This document shows positions 31,430-43,155 of a stretch of 64,000 nucleotides of DNA, in pieces. The stretch is taken from positions 4,590,765 to 4,654,764 of the forward strand of contig OZ025869.1 in NCBI GenBank assembly GCA_964019415.1, read 5' to 3'. The notes under the pieces were generated by a model. That model ran no database searches. It was not told the DNA's origin and saw nothing but the letters and a program-made list of their open reading frames with translations. This DNA comes from Ianthella basta. Lineage: Eukaryota; Porifera; Demospongiae; Verongiida; Ianthellidae. The position numbers and the translations under genes were made by a program. Within the stretch, counting starts at the first letter, position 1. Every line of letters starts with the position of its first letter.

Positions 31430-32240
31430 TCGCCCCCAATTTGAATTTACGTGCGTCTTGCTGGGGAGCTGTGTTGGAACTGGTGGTAATCTCGCCGTAG
31501 GACAAGACTAATAAAGTCGCTTCATATCCTCTTCACACTGACTCAGTAGTACTTTCGAGTGCTGTGCAACAGTGTCGCCAACTTCTGTTCCTGCACACTC
31601 TGACCAGGAACATTCAGTGTGTGCGCAAACCTGTGGCCGCAGTACCCAGCGAAATGAATGACGCACAAATACACAGAGACGTCACGAAGGTTTTGGCCTT
31701 TGCTTTGGCTCAACTAGATTGCACATGCTTGGAAAGCTTGGCTCAGCCCACAACAGAAGCAAAGCGGTGAGCAATGGATGCGACGTATTGGCACTGATTG
31801 TGTGTGGACTCACTTCCCAGGAGTAAGTGCATCCTTGGGGAAAGTGTATACATGTGTGTGCTCCTCTTTCATGAGCAAGTAGCTACCCACTTTTCCAGAA
31901 GTTGGTACATGCAACTTCACGGCTAAATTGATTCTCATGACCTTTCCGGTCTTTTATTACTTTACAGAGGTGTTGGCTGACACACTTTGGGTGATAATGC
32001 AGTGTTGTAGGCTCTTACCTGGTTACTGCACTATCTGTATACTGCAGTATCTGCAGTATCTGAATACTGCAGTGGCGGTGTCTTTGATGTATGAGGTCAT
32101 CATGTGATAACTACATATTTCTCACTAGCTGGGCAATAATTTATATACACAGGCAACAATTCTACAGGGGTCAAGCTATATTCTTTGGGATGGCAAGATA
32201 GCTTGAACAAGTAGTGTATTATGGTTGACGTTGAACCTCC
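31430..32240. other. No supported gene
   Basis: Short frames only; a simple CTGCAGTAT repeat lies near 32030-32075. Confidence 0.4.
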
Positions 32241-32257
32241 CAGCCATTACATTATGG

Positions 32258-32455
32258 GGGTCACAAGCGTGGAGCCCCTGTAGTCATAGTTGAGGGTCAC
32301 AAGCTTGGAGCCCCCATAGTCATAGTTGAGGGTCACAAGCTTGGAGCCCCTATAGTCATAGTTAAGGGTCACAAGCTTGGAGCCCCCATAGTCATAGTTG
32401 AGGGTCACAAGCTTGAAGCCCCCATAGTCATAGTTGAGGGTCACAAGCTTGGAGC
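32258..32455. repeat. 36-bp minisatellite, about 5.5 units
   Basis: Unit GGGTCACAAGCTTGGAGCCC then CCATAGTCATAGTTGA. The length is a multiple of three, so the minus strand reads a 12-residue repeat, SKLVTLNYDYGG, without a stop. No splice sites or flanking frame make this a convincing gene. Confidence 0.95.
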
Positions 32456-32898
32456 CTAAACAAATTTGCATGTGCAGTTGAAAAATTGGTCTACTGGATT
32501 ACTCCACATTGATCTTTGATCCACTGCAGGCACAATAGCAAGAGTGTCACTGAATGCAGGGAGGAACAGTGTCACTTTGTACTCAAAAGAAGAGTGCTTA
32601 GTGGAGCTACAGATGTGTGTTCTTGCCCATAATATACCCGATCCTGTAATTCAGGAATAATTAACATTACTTAATACACTCTGCCATGGCCACTTGCATC
32701 GCTATAATTTCACTAAAATGTGTTGCATTTTATTCCTACTCCAGCCTCAATATTACAATATGTGTACACTTTATCACCATTCAATAACTCTATCCTGCAA
32801 ACATTCTATAATGATGATGAGTTTTCACTGTTGATTGCAGTCATGAAAGAATCACTGGCAAATTCAATACAAAATGCTAAGGAATTCACTATTTTAAA

Positions 32899-33008
32899 AA
32901 TGGACGGCTTCGAAATTCATCTGTTGACACAGGAGCTGATGTGTCCATTATTCCAGAGCAGACTCACCAGCAGCTCTTCCCACAACTCAGGTGGAGGCAT
33001 TTGTTCTA
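32899..33008 (+). pseudogene. Ty3/gypsy-type aspartic protease fragment
   Basis: One plus frame reads NGRLRNSSVDTGADVSIIPE then QTHQQLFPQLRW and a stop. DTGADVS with the following IIP is the active-site loop of retroelement aspartic proteases. The matching reverse transcriptase resumes at 34087, with foreign DNA in between. Confidence 0.75.
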
Positions 33009-33830
33009 ATGCCTGAACACCCTTCTTTTTAAAGAAAGAAACACATTGAGGACTTTCAGATGGATTGTATCCATGCCTAACCCACACTTCTGTTGGATGC
33101 TCAAGGATGGTCAATGTGCCATCCACCATCTTCTCTCCCTTTCCAAAATTGAACCATTAGATGCTGCTAAAGTCAAGAGGTTCATTATTGCTGTCTGTAC
33201 TCCTTTCTGTATACTTTCTTCTGAGATGTGAGCGATAGTCTATAAAAGCTTCCTGCTTCATTTCCATAACAAGAACATTAGAAGTTGCAGTGCCTACATG
33301 CTCATATCACCATCGAGGGTGTAGACAGTGTCAATTTTTGATGTATAACGCTCAATTACTCCGAAGCTTCTGTCAGATGGGCCATTAGTATGACCAACAA
33401 CCAGAAACTCATCATCTATCCTTGAGTATACTTTGCGGCAGATGATCTCTTAAAAGAACCACATAAGAAAGTTATTCTTATCGTGTCCAGAGCAGTTATC
33501 AGGCACAGAAAATACCAAACAAGTATCTCCACAAGAACCTGAGATAAAACTGCTCTCTAACTGGTAATTTGGGCGTTGGAAGATTGTGCTGAAAGTCGAA
33601 GTGAAAAACATTGACAGTATCTACACTATTCAATGCTGGAAGGCTTCCCCTACATGTTTTGCACTCCCAAATGATGTTACTGGTGCTCAATCACTCATAC
33701 GCACCATTATCAATGTTTGCACAAGTTGCGTGGAACCAGGACTAGCATTCGCTTTCACACTGTATGCTATCTTGCTTGTCTCCCATCTCACTTCCACATT
33801 TCTCACACAAATAGATTGTTGAAGCCATCT
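32990..33830 (-). pseudogene. Transposase-like gene of the FDFQxNLPTP family, opposite strand inside the gypsy relic
   Basis: On the minus strand, from high to low coordinates, come FDFQHNLPTPKLPVREQFY (about 33600), VYSRIDDEFLVVGHTNGPSD with RSFGVIERYTSKIDTVYTL (about 33440-33320), NVLVMEMKQEAFIDYRSHL (about 33290) and MVDGTLTILEHPTEVWVRHG with YNPSESPQC (about 33130-33050). These motifs occur in this order in a large family of transposon-derived proteins of animals, related in layout to the gene at 23090. Stops and frame changes separate the blocks. It fills the space between gypsy protease and reverse transcriptase, on the other strand, so it was probably inserted there. Confidence 0.6.
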
Positions 33831-34086
33831 AAGAAGGTAAGTAAAACTTTGTAGAGAAAGGCAATTTAACTTTGCACATAGCGAGGACACTGCATCAACT
33901 GGGGTTATGTTGGCTGTTAATTATTCGCACACGAATTCCCTGTATATTTTACGACCCCGTATTCTCAAATTTACTAGACATGTTTTATTATGATTCTAGA
34001 CTGGAGGTCTTCATTAGTCCCATCCCCAGTCGCATCTTTTCGGAGCCGGCATTAGTGCCTCTTCAACGGCAAACCGGGTATCATCA

Positions 34087-35052
34087 ATGATGAGAGCAAT
34101 CCTGCTGATGAAGCTTGATGCCACACTCAAGTTCTTTAAGCTAAGGCCTATCCCCTACACCATCCGAGAGAAGGTGGGTGTCCAGCATGACAAGCTGAAG
34201 ACTGAAGGAATCCTTGAGAAGTCTCCCGCAGCGACTGGGTTACCCCCATTGTTGTTGTCCCTAATCAGGCTGGAAGTTACTGGGTGTGTGGTGACTACAA
34301 GGTCACTGTTAATCAGGCACTAGAGGTTGATCAATACCCACTCCTAAGGCCTGCGGATCTGTTGGCCACACTAGCTGGAGGTCAGAAGTTTACCAAACTT
34401 CATTTGTGACAGACCTAACAGCAGTTGTGCCCTGATGACCAGTCCAAGCTTCTCACCACCATCAATACACACAAAGGGCTATACCACTACACCAGGTTGC
34501 CCTATGGCATCACATTGGCACCTGCAATGTTTCAGAAGACCATGGATGTTATCCTGAATAGCATTCCACAGGTGTGCTGCTACATTGGTGACATACACGT
34601 CATTGGCAAGGATGATGCTGACCACCTGGAACACCTGCAAGAGGTTCTGGAACGCCTGGAGCAAATGTGAGTTCATGGGGGAATCAATGATGAACAGGGT
34701 GTACACTACCATCTAAGGTCAAGCCATTGAGCATACTCTGCCTCCTCAGAACCCTCAGCAGCTTAGGTCCTTTTTCGGGATTGTGAATTTTTATGGGAAA
34801 TTCATTCCTAACGTGGCCACCCTAGTCAACACACTCAACACGTTGCCACATAATGATGCCCCAAGGCAGTGGGATAAGGCTTGTAAAACTGCCTTCAGTA
34901 GCGCCAAAGAAGCCCTTACAGCATCTTCTATGCTGTGTAAAAATCCTGTGTGGCTAGCTACCGACTGTTTCGACAACTATGCAGTTGTCATCGTCAGTGG
35001 CAAATGCAAAACTAAGGCTAAGCTCGCTTTAAGTACACTAAAGAGTCGGTAA
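34087..35052 (+). pseudogene. Ty3/gypsy reverse transcriptase and RNase H fragment
   Basis: Blocks of the reverse transcriptase follow in order with frame changes: KLRPIPYTIREKVGVQHDKL, KTEGILEKS, VCGDYKVTVNQAL (about 34285), LTDLTAAYQQL-type residues near 34410, THKGLYHYTRLPYGITLAPA, MFQKTMDVILNSIPQVCCYI, and GDIHVIGKDDADHLEHLQEV. The catalytic YxDD is replaced by YIGD in the block near 34580. After 34740 come LRSFFGIVNFYGKFIPNVA and QWDKACKTAFSSAKEAL (thumb and RNase H start). It is inactive. No long terminal repeats were found. Confidence 0.8.
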
Positions 35053-36083
35053 AAAGGCATGAAATCAAAACAGGAGTGACAGCTAATGACATACATGAAT
35101 AAATTAACCATTGAAATTAAAGGGGGGGCAGTTTGAGTTAGTGATCTAATTAGAGAACAATGAATTGTACAGCTGGAGCATTGAGCCCATGGCCCTGTTT
35201 AATGGTCTGGCCTGCAATCTAATGTGTATTGCTGCCACTGACTGAGCCCATGGCCCTGTTTAATGGTCTGGCCTGCAATCTAATGTGTATTGCTGCCACT
35301 GACTGAGGGCCTCACAGATGACTGTTTTGGCTACCACCATAGGTCTTTGCTCTAATCAACCTTTTGCCACCTCCTCCTGTTGTACAGAGTGCACATACTC
35401 CACTGCCTCCTGGCCTCAAACACAGCCTTCAGTTCTGCTCGTATATTGTAAATAAACCCTTGGTAAGTAAATGAAGTCGGTAAAGGAACGGCACTTCTGG
35501 TTGGCAGTAAAGCTCGTGAAGCGAACCCTATCCACCATGACCATAAAACAGTCATTCGTAGTTTAAGTGCATTATGAAATATGACCATTAAAACGGTCTA
35601 TTGGGCATAAAGGGTTAATTAAGCATGACCAATGCAGATGACAGTCTATAAGTGAGGGGCAAAGGTAGAATAATGAATCACCTCTCACAGCCATAATGTC
35701 CCTCTGAGTGCGAAGGAAGCAGTGGACAATTGCCTTCTTCACCTCCTTGCTGTTCTGCCCCCCGAATTCAGTTTTGGCCTGGATATTGGGCCCACAGATC
35801 GGGGCTTCGCGTACTCAGCAGCCTGCCCCGCTGTGGCCATCAAAGACTCTGACGAAAGCATCCTCCCCAAACTGCACATGCACAATATCTTCCATGTACT
35901 CTACCACCGATGTGGAGGTGATGAACAACATAAATTCTTATTCCCAGAGCTGTAGAAGCAGTCACCACGAGTGGTCTTGAACGAAGCACAAATGCAACTG
36001 CTAGCTCAAAACAGTAGCTGAAATACTGTCTGGAGGCTAGCATTTGATTAACAGCTAGTATATACCCTCCGTATTTAGTACTA
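35053..36083. other. Mostly without identifiable genes
   Basis: Apart from the tandem pair at 35180, the only long frames (near 35700-35980) are open on both strands without splice support. Confidence 0.4.
35180..35307. repeat. Tandem pair of 62-bp units
   Basis: Two perfect head-to-tail copies starting GAGCCCATGGCCCTGTTTAA. Confidence 0.95.
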
Positions 36084-36906
36084 GTTATCACATGGCCGCG
36101 AGGGCGTTCGCTAATTTATATTACGAGGGCGTAAAGCGCCTGAGTGCAATAAATTAGCGAAACACCCAAGGGGCCATGTGATAACTGGCTTGTTACAGTT
36201 CGAACAGAAACGATTTGTGCTTGAATTCCCTTGCCGTCAAATCATTTTACCAAACGAACTAGACTGTAATTACTTGAGAAACCGGAGAACACGCTCCTCT
36301 TGACGAAGAAAGGTGAAGGACTAACCGTAGTGAGGGTAAGGCTGTTAGCGGCCTCTCCTGAATAAGGCGATGGCAGTGTTTGAGTTGGCGCTATGGCAGA
36401 TGATTTGAAGACCTGCTAATGGCATATGAACTCAGAGCTTCCTTGCAGGATGCAGACTGCATGGGATTGGATGGTCTGTAGAGCTTGGAGAGCAGAGAGG
36501 ACCTTCTTACACACTAAAATCTCATTCAGAAAAGTCTGAAGATATTGCATGCACAATTCCAAACCTTTGCCATCAAACAAGCATGTGCAGTGCTGTGCTA
36601 GTCATAAATTTTTGGGTATGATCATTTCTAAGTGTCATGCACTCATCATTGAGGAGTCAAAGTTCATGTGAAAGTTCACAAAGTGCTGAATATCAAAGGG
36701 ATTTTGCTAAAACAGCAGACAAAACGTTTACATAAGGCTAGAAAATGATTGGATATGTCAATAAGAGCCCCTTTCAAAGCAGTGCAATATAAAACAAACA
36801 ATGCGTTACACACTTCCAAATAAGGCAACTGTGCGTTATCCAGTGCATTTGCTAAAATAATGCACAGTTGTTTCCTTTGATGTATGGCTCGTCATGTAAC
36901 AATGAA
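36084..36906 (+). repeat. Dispersed repeat B, plus copy
   Basis: Relative of 5135-5955 in opposite orientation. The palindromic head is 36084-36190 (AGTTATCACATGGCC and complement), then a tail that stays alignable to about TGATGTATGGCTC. Divergence is moderate, with several indels. Confidence 0.7.
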
Positions 36907-37890
36907 CATTCCATCATGCGTAGCTGAGCTATATTGCAATGGAGGTGTAATCTTTCACCTCACTCTTTGGGTGTTAGCTGACGATGTCTAAATGGAAGTG
37001 TTCGCTCTGCAGTCATTTCTGTGTGCCAAGTCTGCGTGGAGTGATAAGACACATCGGCAAGGTTCACCAATACAAGCCCCATTTTGAAGTGAAGTGTGGA
37101 GTAGTCTCTTGTGCTGTCTCTTTCATAGGCCATCAGACCAGTCTCTGGTACGATCTCGGTGCAATCCACAAATCAATGTATGTGGAGCATAGGCCAGTGT
37201 TTACATAACATGCTGCCTTCGTGTACATTGGCAACTACAATGTAAACAATGAGGCGTAACCCTTTAACAGGAAGCCCAAGCAGCCCATAATCTAGCTGCA
37301 TGTTTGAATGCCCATTTTGATGTGTTCAATTCACAGTTGATTTTATAAGTAATATAGATATGTGCGAGGTGCTCATGCATGTTTGTACATGCATACAAGC
37401 ATACATATGCGTGTTTGCATGTGTATGTACATGTGTAAAGAATATGGACATTTGAGCATGTGTATGTACATCTGCAAATAGCTACACCATTCATTTTACA
37501 ATTGTATGTATAGGAAAAGGAGTGTAAAATCAAGGCTGACACTTTTGGAAGACTCCAGCAGTGACTGTGATAATGATGAATGTCCTTCAGAGGAGGAGGT
37601 CACTGTTGATGCTTTCAATGACATGGGGTGAGTTTCAATAATGAGTGTACAGGGTTGCCAGTGTAGTAGACTATGCTGTTTGAGTACACAAGTGTTCACT
37701 GCTTCACTTAATATGCAGTGTATCACTGCATGTGCTTGTGTATATACATGTATCCTCTTCCTTGCAGGAAGTATCTGGAAGCAATCACTTTCACTGCCCT
37801 AGATGCTTACCAAGGGGACGTTTGTCTACAAATTTTCACACTCGTACCATTCAATAGAAAGTGACTCTTCTCAATTAAAGACACTGTGAA

Positions 37891-38211
37891 GTGCCTACTA
37901 CACCCGAAGCTGAACAGCCAATACGTGTGCCAATGTGTGCCTATTACGGTGTTGCCTTCATTGTTGATCTGATGAAACTAGATGATCCAGAAGACATTAG
38001 TAGCGATGACATGGGTGTGTGGAGATATAATGGCATTGATACCAGTTATATCAAAGTGGCACGAGATGCCGAGAAACAGGTGAAATCAGTCACTACATGC
38101 ACTTTGGAGAATCCATTCACCTACAAACTGAAAAGATGTTACTGTATTCATGGGACTGATAGTACTCTGAGGAAAATTACATCTACATTCTATGGTATGC
38201 CATTTGAATGA
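37891..38211 (+). CDS. Exon-like frame of unknown function
   Basis: A plus frame reads IRVPMCAYYGVAFIVDLMKL, DDMGVWRYNGIDTSYIKVAR, and LKRCYCIHGTDSTLRKITST. Its composition is protein-like and it precedes the glycosyltransferase-like exon at 38331 on the same strand. The two may belong to one gene of unknown function. Confidence 0.35.
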   Translation: MPTTPEAEQPIRVPMCAYYGVAFIVDLMKLDDPEDISSDDMGVWRYNGIDTSYIKVARDAEKQVKSVTTCTLENPFTYKLKRCYCIHGTDSTLRKITSTFYGMPFE

Positions 38212-38330
38212 ATTGCATGAGATACACAACTACCATCGTCACTATCATCACCCACCTGCATTGTGCAAGTTGTAATAGGACCATGCATCATTATTGCTGG
38301 TTACTGCAACAGTGATAGATCTGGTCTGGT

Positions 38331-38684
38331 GCCTCCTTCCATATTATGAGAGATCATCCTCTACACGATAGAGCGATCTTACCAGGCCTTTTCAGTGGCG
38401 TGAAAGGTTGCTTGGGAGGCGGTGTCAAAATGGAAGACTTACTGGTAGAGTACTATTCTAAACCATACAAAAAGAAGGACGATTTCTGTATGGATCAAAG
38501 GTTTCTTGCAGAAGTAGTATTTCTCAGAATCAGAGGGAGTTTTATAGTGCATGATGACTACCCTAATCAGCACAGTACCTGCAGAAACTATGGCAATTGC
38601 AAGAGCTTTCCAGTTGAAGACGTGATACTTTTACCCAAACGGAGTGATAAAGAAACGCTGGATTATTCGTGCAAACCTCGTTGA
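38331..38684 (+). CDS. Exon with glycosyltransferase-like FHIMRDHPxH motif
   Basis: After a possible acceptor (GTGATAG) the frame reads IWSGASFHIMRDHPLHDRAI, then PGLFSGVKGCLGGGVKMED and a long hydrophilic tail to a stop at 38684. The SGxxFHxMRDHPxH...ILGGxxG arrangement occurs in a family of uncharacterised proteins related to nucleotide-sugar glycosyltransferases. The product could be the C-terminal half of such a protein. The upstream exon is uncertain. Confidence 0.4.
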   Translation, partial: ASFHIMRDHPLHDRAILPGLFSGVKGCLGGGVKMEDLLVEYYSKPYKKKDDFCMDQRFLAEVVFLRIRGSFIVHDDYPNQHSTCRNYGNCKSFPVEDVILLPKRSDKETLDYSCKPR

Positions 38685-40623
38685 ATCTGCAAGAATATAA
38701 ATTGCCCCATCATAGCACTGAGTAATGGTGATTCACCACTCTTGAATGTATGTCCATTCCTGTTTCTGTTCATGGATTGATTTATGTACATCAATTACAC
38801 TGCACCAACTGCCTTTAGTTAGCTACCATCTTGAATTGCTCGAAATATATGTACATACATACATAGTTCATCACGGATATGAAGCCATATGAATACCTAA
38901 AAGTGAAAACAACATAGGGGCGCCAAAGGCGCCCCAAAAACAGGCTTAACAGTGGTTGCAAATGCCTGCAACAAAAGACTTCTTACTGTGTGCAACAAAC
39001 CCAACAAAGACTGCAGGTCATGCACCGTACACGAACCTTAACTGACCTGCGCTCGATCTGCACTATAACCCTAAGATAGACTCTGAACCTACATTAAGTA
39101 TATGCAGATAGCTCCAGCTAGAATTGCACATGTGCATGCATTACGTAAGCACCAACACCTGCAGCATTGTGCTGCACTGGACAACGATCCCAATGGAGAG
39201 AGCTCGATAGAGTATGGAGTGAACACTTGTAGTGCACTCCTGGACCTCCATTACTTTGACATGTGCAGTGAAACTCAACTTCCAGATGTAATGCACAACA
39301 TTCTAGAGGGTGCTTTGCAGCATGAACTCAAGTTACTGCTCCAGTACTGCATCAGGGAACAGCACTACTTCAGCCTCAGTGATGTGCATTGACAACCATT
39401 GGCTGGCTGCGGGCCAAGCTCAACTTCAGTTTGTTGCGATCAGCAGTGATGGGCATTCGTGGATCAAGCTCACCAACAGGCTGCTCACTCCATGACAGCA
39501 CTCCTGATGTCGCTGTTGTGGAGTCCAGACTCCAGGTGGACTAAATCATTGACTCACACTCTCATCTAACCATCACAACACATTTGCTCCTCGCCCCCTC
39601 CCCCATGTACAGACTGAGTGTTACCTATTACTGCATGTATGTATCCCATTGAGAGAAAAAAGCTACTTCAGCCTCGATTGAACGAGAGGTTAGTAGGGGT
39701 TAAATTGGGGTACATGGAGAGTGACCGCCCTGCTCCCATCGAAACCTCTATGATGGAACAAATTCACTCAAACAGAAAGGCGAGTGGCTAAAAACACTAT
39801 TTATACACTTTAAGTACTTACATAGTACTATATATCAAGTTTGCAATTTTCAGCTGTACAGATGTACATATTAGGCAGACTGCTACCACTGCTGACGGGG
39901 AAGTTTGTCCCTAAGGAAGATACCAGGTGGGAGAAGTACCTTGCACTACTACACATCACAGACTACCTGTTGGCTCCTTCAATACATCCAGATGAGGTGG
40001 CACACCTCAAGGCCTTAATTGAAGACCACCACAGCACAGTCTTCAAGCTCTATCCTGATGCCTCAGTTATCCCTAAAAGGCACTATATGGTGCACATGCC
40101 ACGACTTATTCTACAGTAAGTGAAACTCATAGTCTACCATAATCAATTTGTAGTAGAAGCTGCTCTTTGTTGTGTAGGTTTGGTCCCCTGGTGTGGCACT
40201 GGACCATGCAATATGAAACTCGACATATTTTAAGAAACTAGCACAAAATATTGGTAATTACATCAATGTCAGTTGGGCCCTAGCAAATCAACACCAGTTG
40301 CTACAGTGCTACTACCAGACCAGTCAGGACTCACTCCTCAATGATGCCGTGGGTATATTGGTCCAGGTGAAATTTCTATTCATACATAGACGTAGCACAT
40401 ACAAGAAGTTTGTTGCAAAATATTCTCATTTAATCAAAATCTTTCAATTGTGTGATATGTAAGTGTATGTATATAGCCCACTTGCATTGTGTTAAAATAT
40501 GATTTATAAACTTTAAAGGCTTCAATTTCTTCCTTATTGCAGCTATGTAGCTAGGTTGTATTTTGATTTAATAATTATTAGTCTACTTTAAAGGCCAATA
40601 AGAAAGAACAATTGATATGCACG

Positions 40624-41232
40624 ACAAAGAAAAGCGTTTTCCGTTGCAGCAAGACGTCTGTGCGCAGCTTGAAGATACGGTCATTTTCAAGGGCTTGTTC
40701 CAACAAATTATGACGTTTCTGCATGAAGTCACAATATTGTCACATGATGCGCCTAGCAAAACAGTTATTTCACTATTGTTTCCACTAAACGACTGTGCCA
40801 CAGTCGTCGAGAAGGGTTTTCTGTGGAATGAAGATAAAAATGGTTAGTCAACTGAATTATCTAGCTTCTCCATGCAGGCAAATGCTGCGCAAGTTTCCGT
40901 ACTAGAGTTACATGACCCTAAATATTTCTAACCAACAAGTAGCCGCTGTTTTCTTATCATAGCTTCACAGCGGAATGGTTTAACAACTTTGCCCACATGG
41001 AAAAGTTAAGATGGCACAAATGCGCATCGAATGATGCCCTATTCTTTGGTCTGAGAATCTCCCTTCAATGTGGCGACGCCATTTACCTCCATTTTAGTGC
41101 CTTTGCTATTGTCGATAAAACTCGCTGTAGTAAAGCTCTATTAACAAAAGTCGTGCACAGAGTTACAAAGGGATTCTTTGTCTTTTCTGCAGTACTTGCC
41201 TTGTTCTGATCCAGCTGCGCTTGTAGGAGATA
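40624..41232 (+). repeat. Dispersed repeat C, copy 2, with conserved open frames
   Basis: Relative of 29985-30590. Here an open block reads KRFPLQQDVCAQLEDTVIFK through DCATVVEKGFLWNEDKN, up to a donor-like G/GTTAGT. After an acceptor-like TCTTATCATAG comes FTAEWFNNFAHMEKLRWHK and on to a stop at 41207-41209. Whether the repeat truly encodes a two-exon protein is uncertain. Confidence 0.6.
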
Positions 41233-41317
41233 TATAGCGTTTCCGGGTTCCCAGATTCTGGGGAACAAGTGTAGCTTGCACTAGGGGAACAGGTGCTACT
41301 TGGGGAGTCAGGTGCCT

Positions 41318-42600
41318 TCATGTGGCAGGCAGACTGTTGCCATTTCCTTGCAGTTGTTTCATTGCTCTGAACGCCACAGCAGCATCTTCATCCCCACGTA
41401 GAGCCTGGTAGAAGCGGAGGTCAGTCTCTGAGCTGTGAGACAGCTGCTGGCACACAAGGACCCCTGCCTTGCTGAGATGTGACGTGCTGCAGCATTGGCA
41501 CCGGCCTTTCGCACCAGGGTGGCCATAGGCACCACCAGCCAGTATTTGGTCTCCAGAATCTTCAGTACATTCTGCATGTGGGAGATGAGTCTTTCCGCCA
41601 GGGAGGAGCAGCAGATTCTCAGGGGCCTCAAATGTTTCTGAAGGGTAGAGAAGTGGCCTCAAATGGCTAGCATAGGCTTGCACCTTGCTAAAATCCGCTG
41701 ACCTGAGCAACACCTTGGCACTCCCAGACATGCCAGTCTTGTGCTCCTTTACACGAATCACAACAACCTCCTCATCTCCCTTCTCCACAATATGATGATG
41801 GAGATATTCATTCATAGTCATGTTTGCCACTGCTCCTGGGTGTTGCCATGACTTGAACAGTAGAAGAGCAGCAATGGCTGCAGTGCACTCCCTTAACTCT
41901 CCATCACTGACTCTCCTCCCAGTTTCACTCTTTCTTAGGCACTGGTCAAAGTAAGTGCTCCCACATTCCTTCGCATTCTACTATGCTCATGAGCTCTGAT
42001 ATGGACAGTCGCGTGGCACTCAGATCCTCCAACCGCTGGGCTCTTTTCTTTGTCTTCTTCTGCAAGGCTGCCTTCCATGCCTTCAGTGACTCCCTAACAC
42101 GCAAGGCCCTCTGATGCCAGGGGTGTGTTGGCTTGTCCTTGAGGACCTGCAGCTGGAAAAAGGAGAGGGCTGCATCCAATGCATCAAGCTTATAATTTGA
42201 CCATGCACACCCACGCCACGTCGCTGAAGCTTATCGTGGTAGGCTAGCAATATATCACAATCTAGCAGCTGCTCAAAGTCCGGCTGGATTGCAGAGCCAC
42301 AAGCAAATTTCAAGAATATGCTCACATTGACAGCCATCTCCAATGCTACATTCTTACTCCTCTGCTTTTTGTCAGGACTTTCGAGGAACTTCCCGAGGCT
42401 GATGAAGGACATGTGTTCCTTGACTGAGTACCGGGGAAAGTTCCTCGTCACAGACTCACGATCCTCCTTCTTTGGCTGACAAGCCACCTCCTCCACATCT
42501 GAAGGACAAGATACTCCCTCCTCATCTGTATATGGGCTACGCTTGCTGAAAGCCTCATCAAGAGTCTGTTGGCCCTTTGCTGGCTTAGGCCGCTTGACTG
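41318..42600 (-). pseudogene. Tyrosine-recombinase-like gene, inactivated
   Basis: On the minus strand: PKPAKGQQTLDEAFSKRSPY, FPRYSVKEHMSFISLGKFLE (N-terminal helices, about 42440), a frame change to ALSFFQLQVLKDKPTHPWHQ, then QCLRKSETGRRVSDGELREC, FKSWQHPGAVANMTMNEYL, VVVIRVKEHKTGMSGSAKVL, a frame change with LVVPMATLVRKAGANAAARH, and LSHSSETDLRFYQAL near 41400. Order and spacing match a family of tyrosine-recombinase-like proteins in invertebrate genomes: box I R-x-G-A-V, RK region, HSxxT and tyrosine. The box I arginine is His here (QHPGAV), and two frame changes are present, so it is dead. It is distinct from the Crypton-like relic at 1565. Confidence 0.6.
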
Positions 42601-42609
42601 CTCTTGGGA

Positions 42610-43103
42610 GCCTGTGAGTGACTGTCAGATAGCCTTACTTCTGAGCTTTACTCAGGCCGTGATTAGCCAAACACTGCTGCGGCTTGGAGTGGCAGCCAGG
42701 AACTGGACATATCCGCCAATAGCGGTACTTCTGCATGAAAAAGAGAGAGTACACACCATTAAGAGATTAGGAGCTAGCTCTACTGCACAAGGTCAGAGAG
42801 TACACACACACGCACACACTTCTTCTTCTGTACACCTTGTCCTCGCGGATGTAGTGCAGGTCCAGGCCAAAGGCCTGGAACCATTTTACAGGCATTCGAA
42901 GTCTTCCATAGGTGAGGTGACAAGCCTCATGCCAGACTTTACCTTGGACTTGAGGGCTGCTGGGCGCCTGGCCGTTGATGGCCGTAGATGGCCTCCCACT
43001 CCTCAGCCGACTCAGGCCCAGGGGGTACGGTGGAAGATGGTTGACGGCCGAAGACCACGGTACGTGGTTCGCTGGACTTGCGATGGTCGATCTCTGCTTG
43101 CAA
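42610..43103. other. No supported gene
   Basis: GC-richer unique DNA with an open plus frame (42569-43138) that lacks motifs. Confidence 0.35.
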
Positions 43104-43152
43104 GGCCTAATTGGGCCTCTTCAGTGCAGCACACCTGAATATGCAAATGACC

Positions 43153-43155
<3 letters not shown>

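Larger units (their letters stand above)
36984..40366 (+). pseudogene. Decayed transposase-like gene with C2H2 start and DxMHxxLEG motif
   Basis: The first exon (36984-37208) reads MSKWKCSLCSHFCVPSLRGV then IRHIGKVHQYKPHF and a second Cys pair: a C2H2 finger. Exon 37513-37627 (acceptor TGTATAG, donor GG/GTGAGT) gives TLLEDSSSDCDNDECPSEEE. Exon 39108-39392 contains LPDVMHNILEGALQHE. Exon 39854-40115 reads QMYILGRLLPLLTG, RWEKYLALLHITDYLLAPS and IPKRHYMVHMPRLIL. Exon 40178-40366 reads FGPLVWHWTMQYETRH, then shifts frame to KKLAQNIGNYINVSWALANQ. This is the layout of a widespread transposon-derived family in invertebrates. Frame breaks in the last exon and after LSDVH show decay. The unrelated exons at 37891-38684 lie within its span. 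A piece of a sister gene is at 62953-63128. Confidence 0.6.

Noticed and set aside
31440-31560. Long terminal repeat of the gypsy relic
   Set aside because: The segment has an AATAAA-like site and a TG start, but no second copy was found downstream of 35052.
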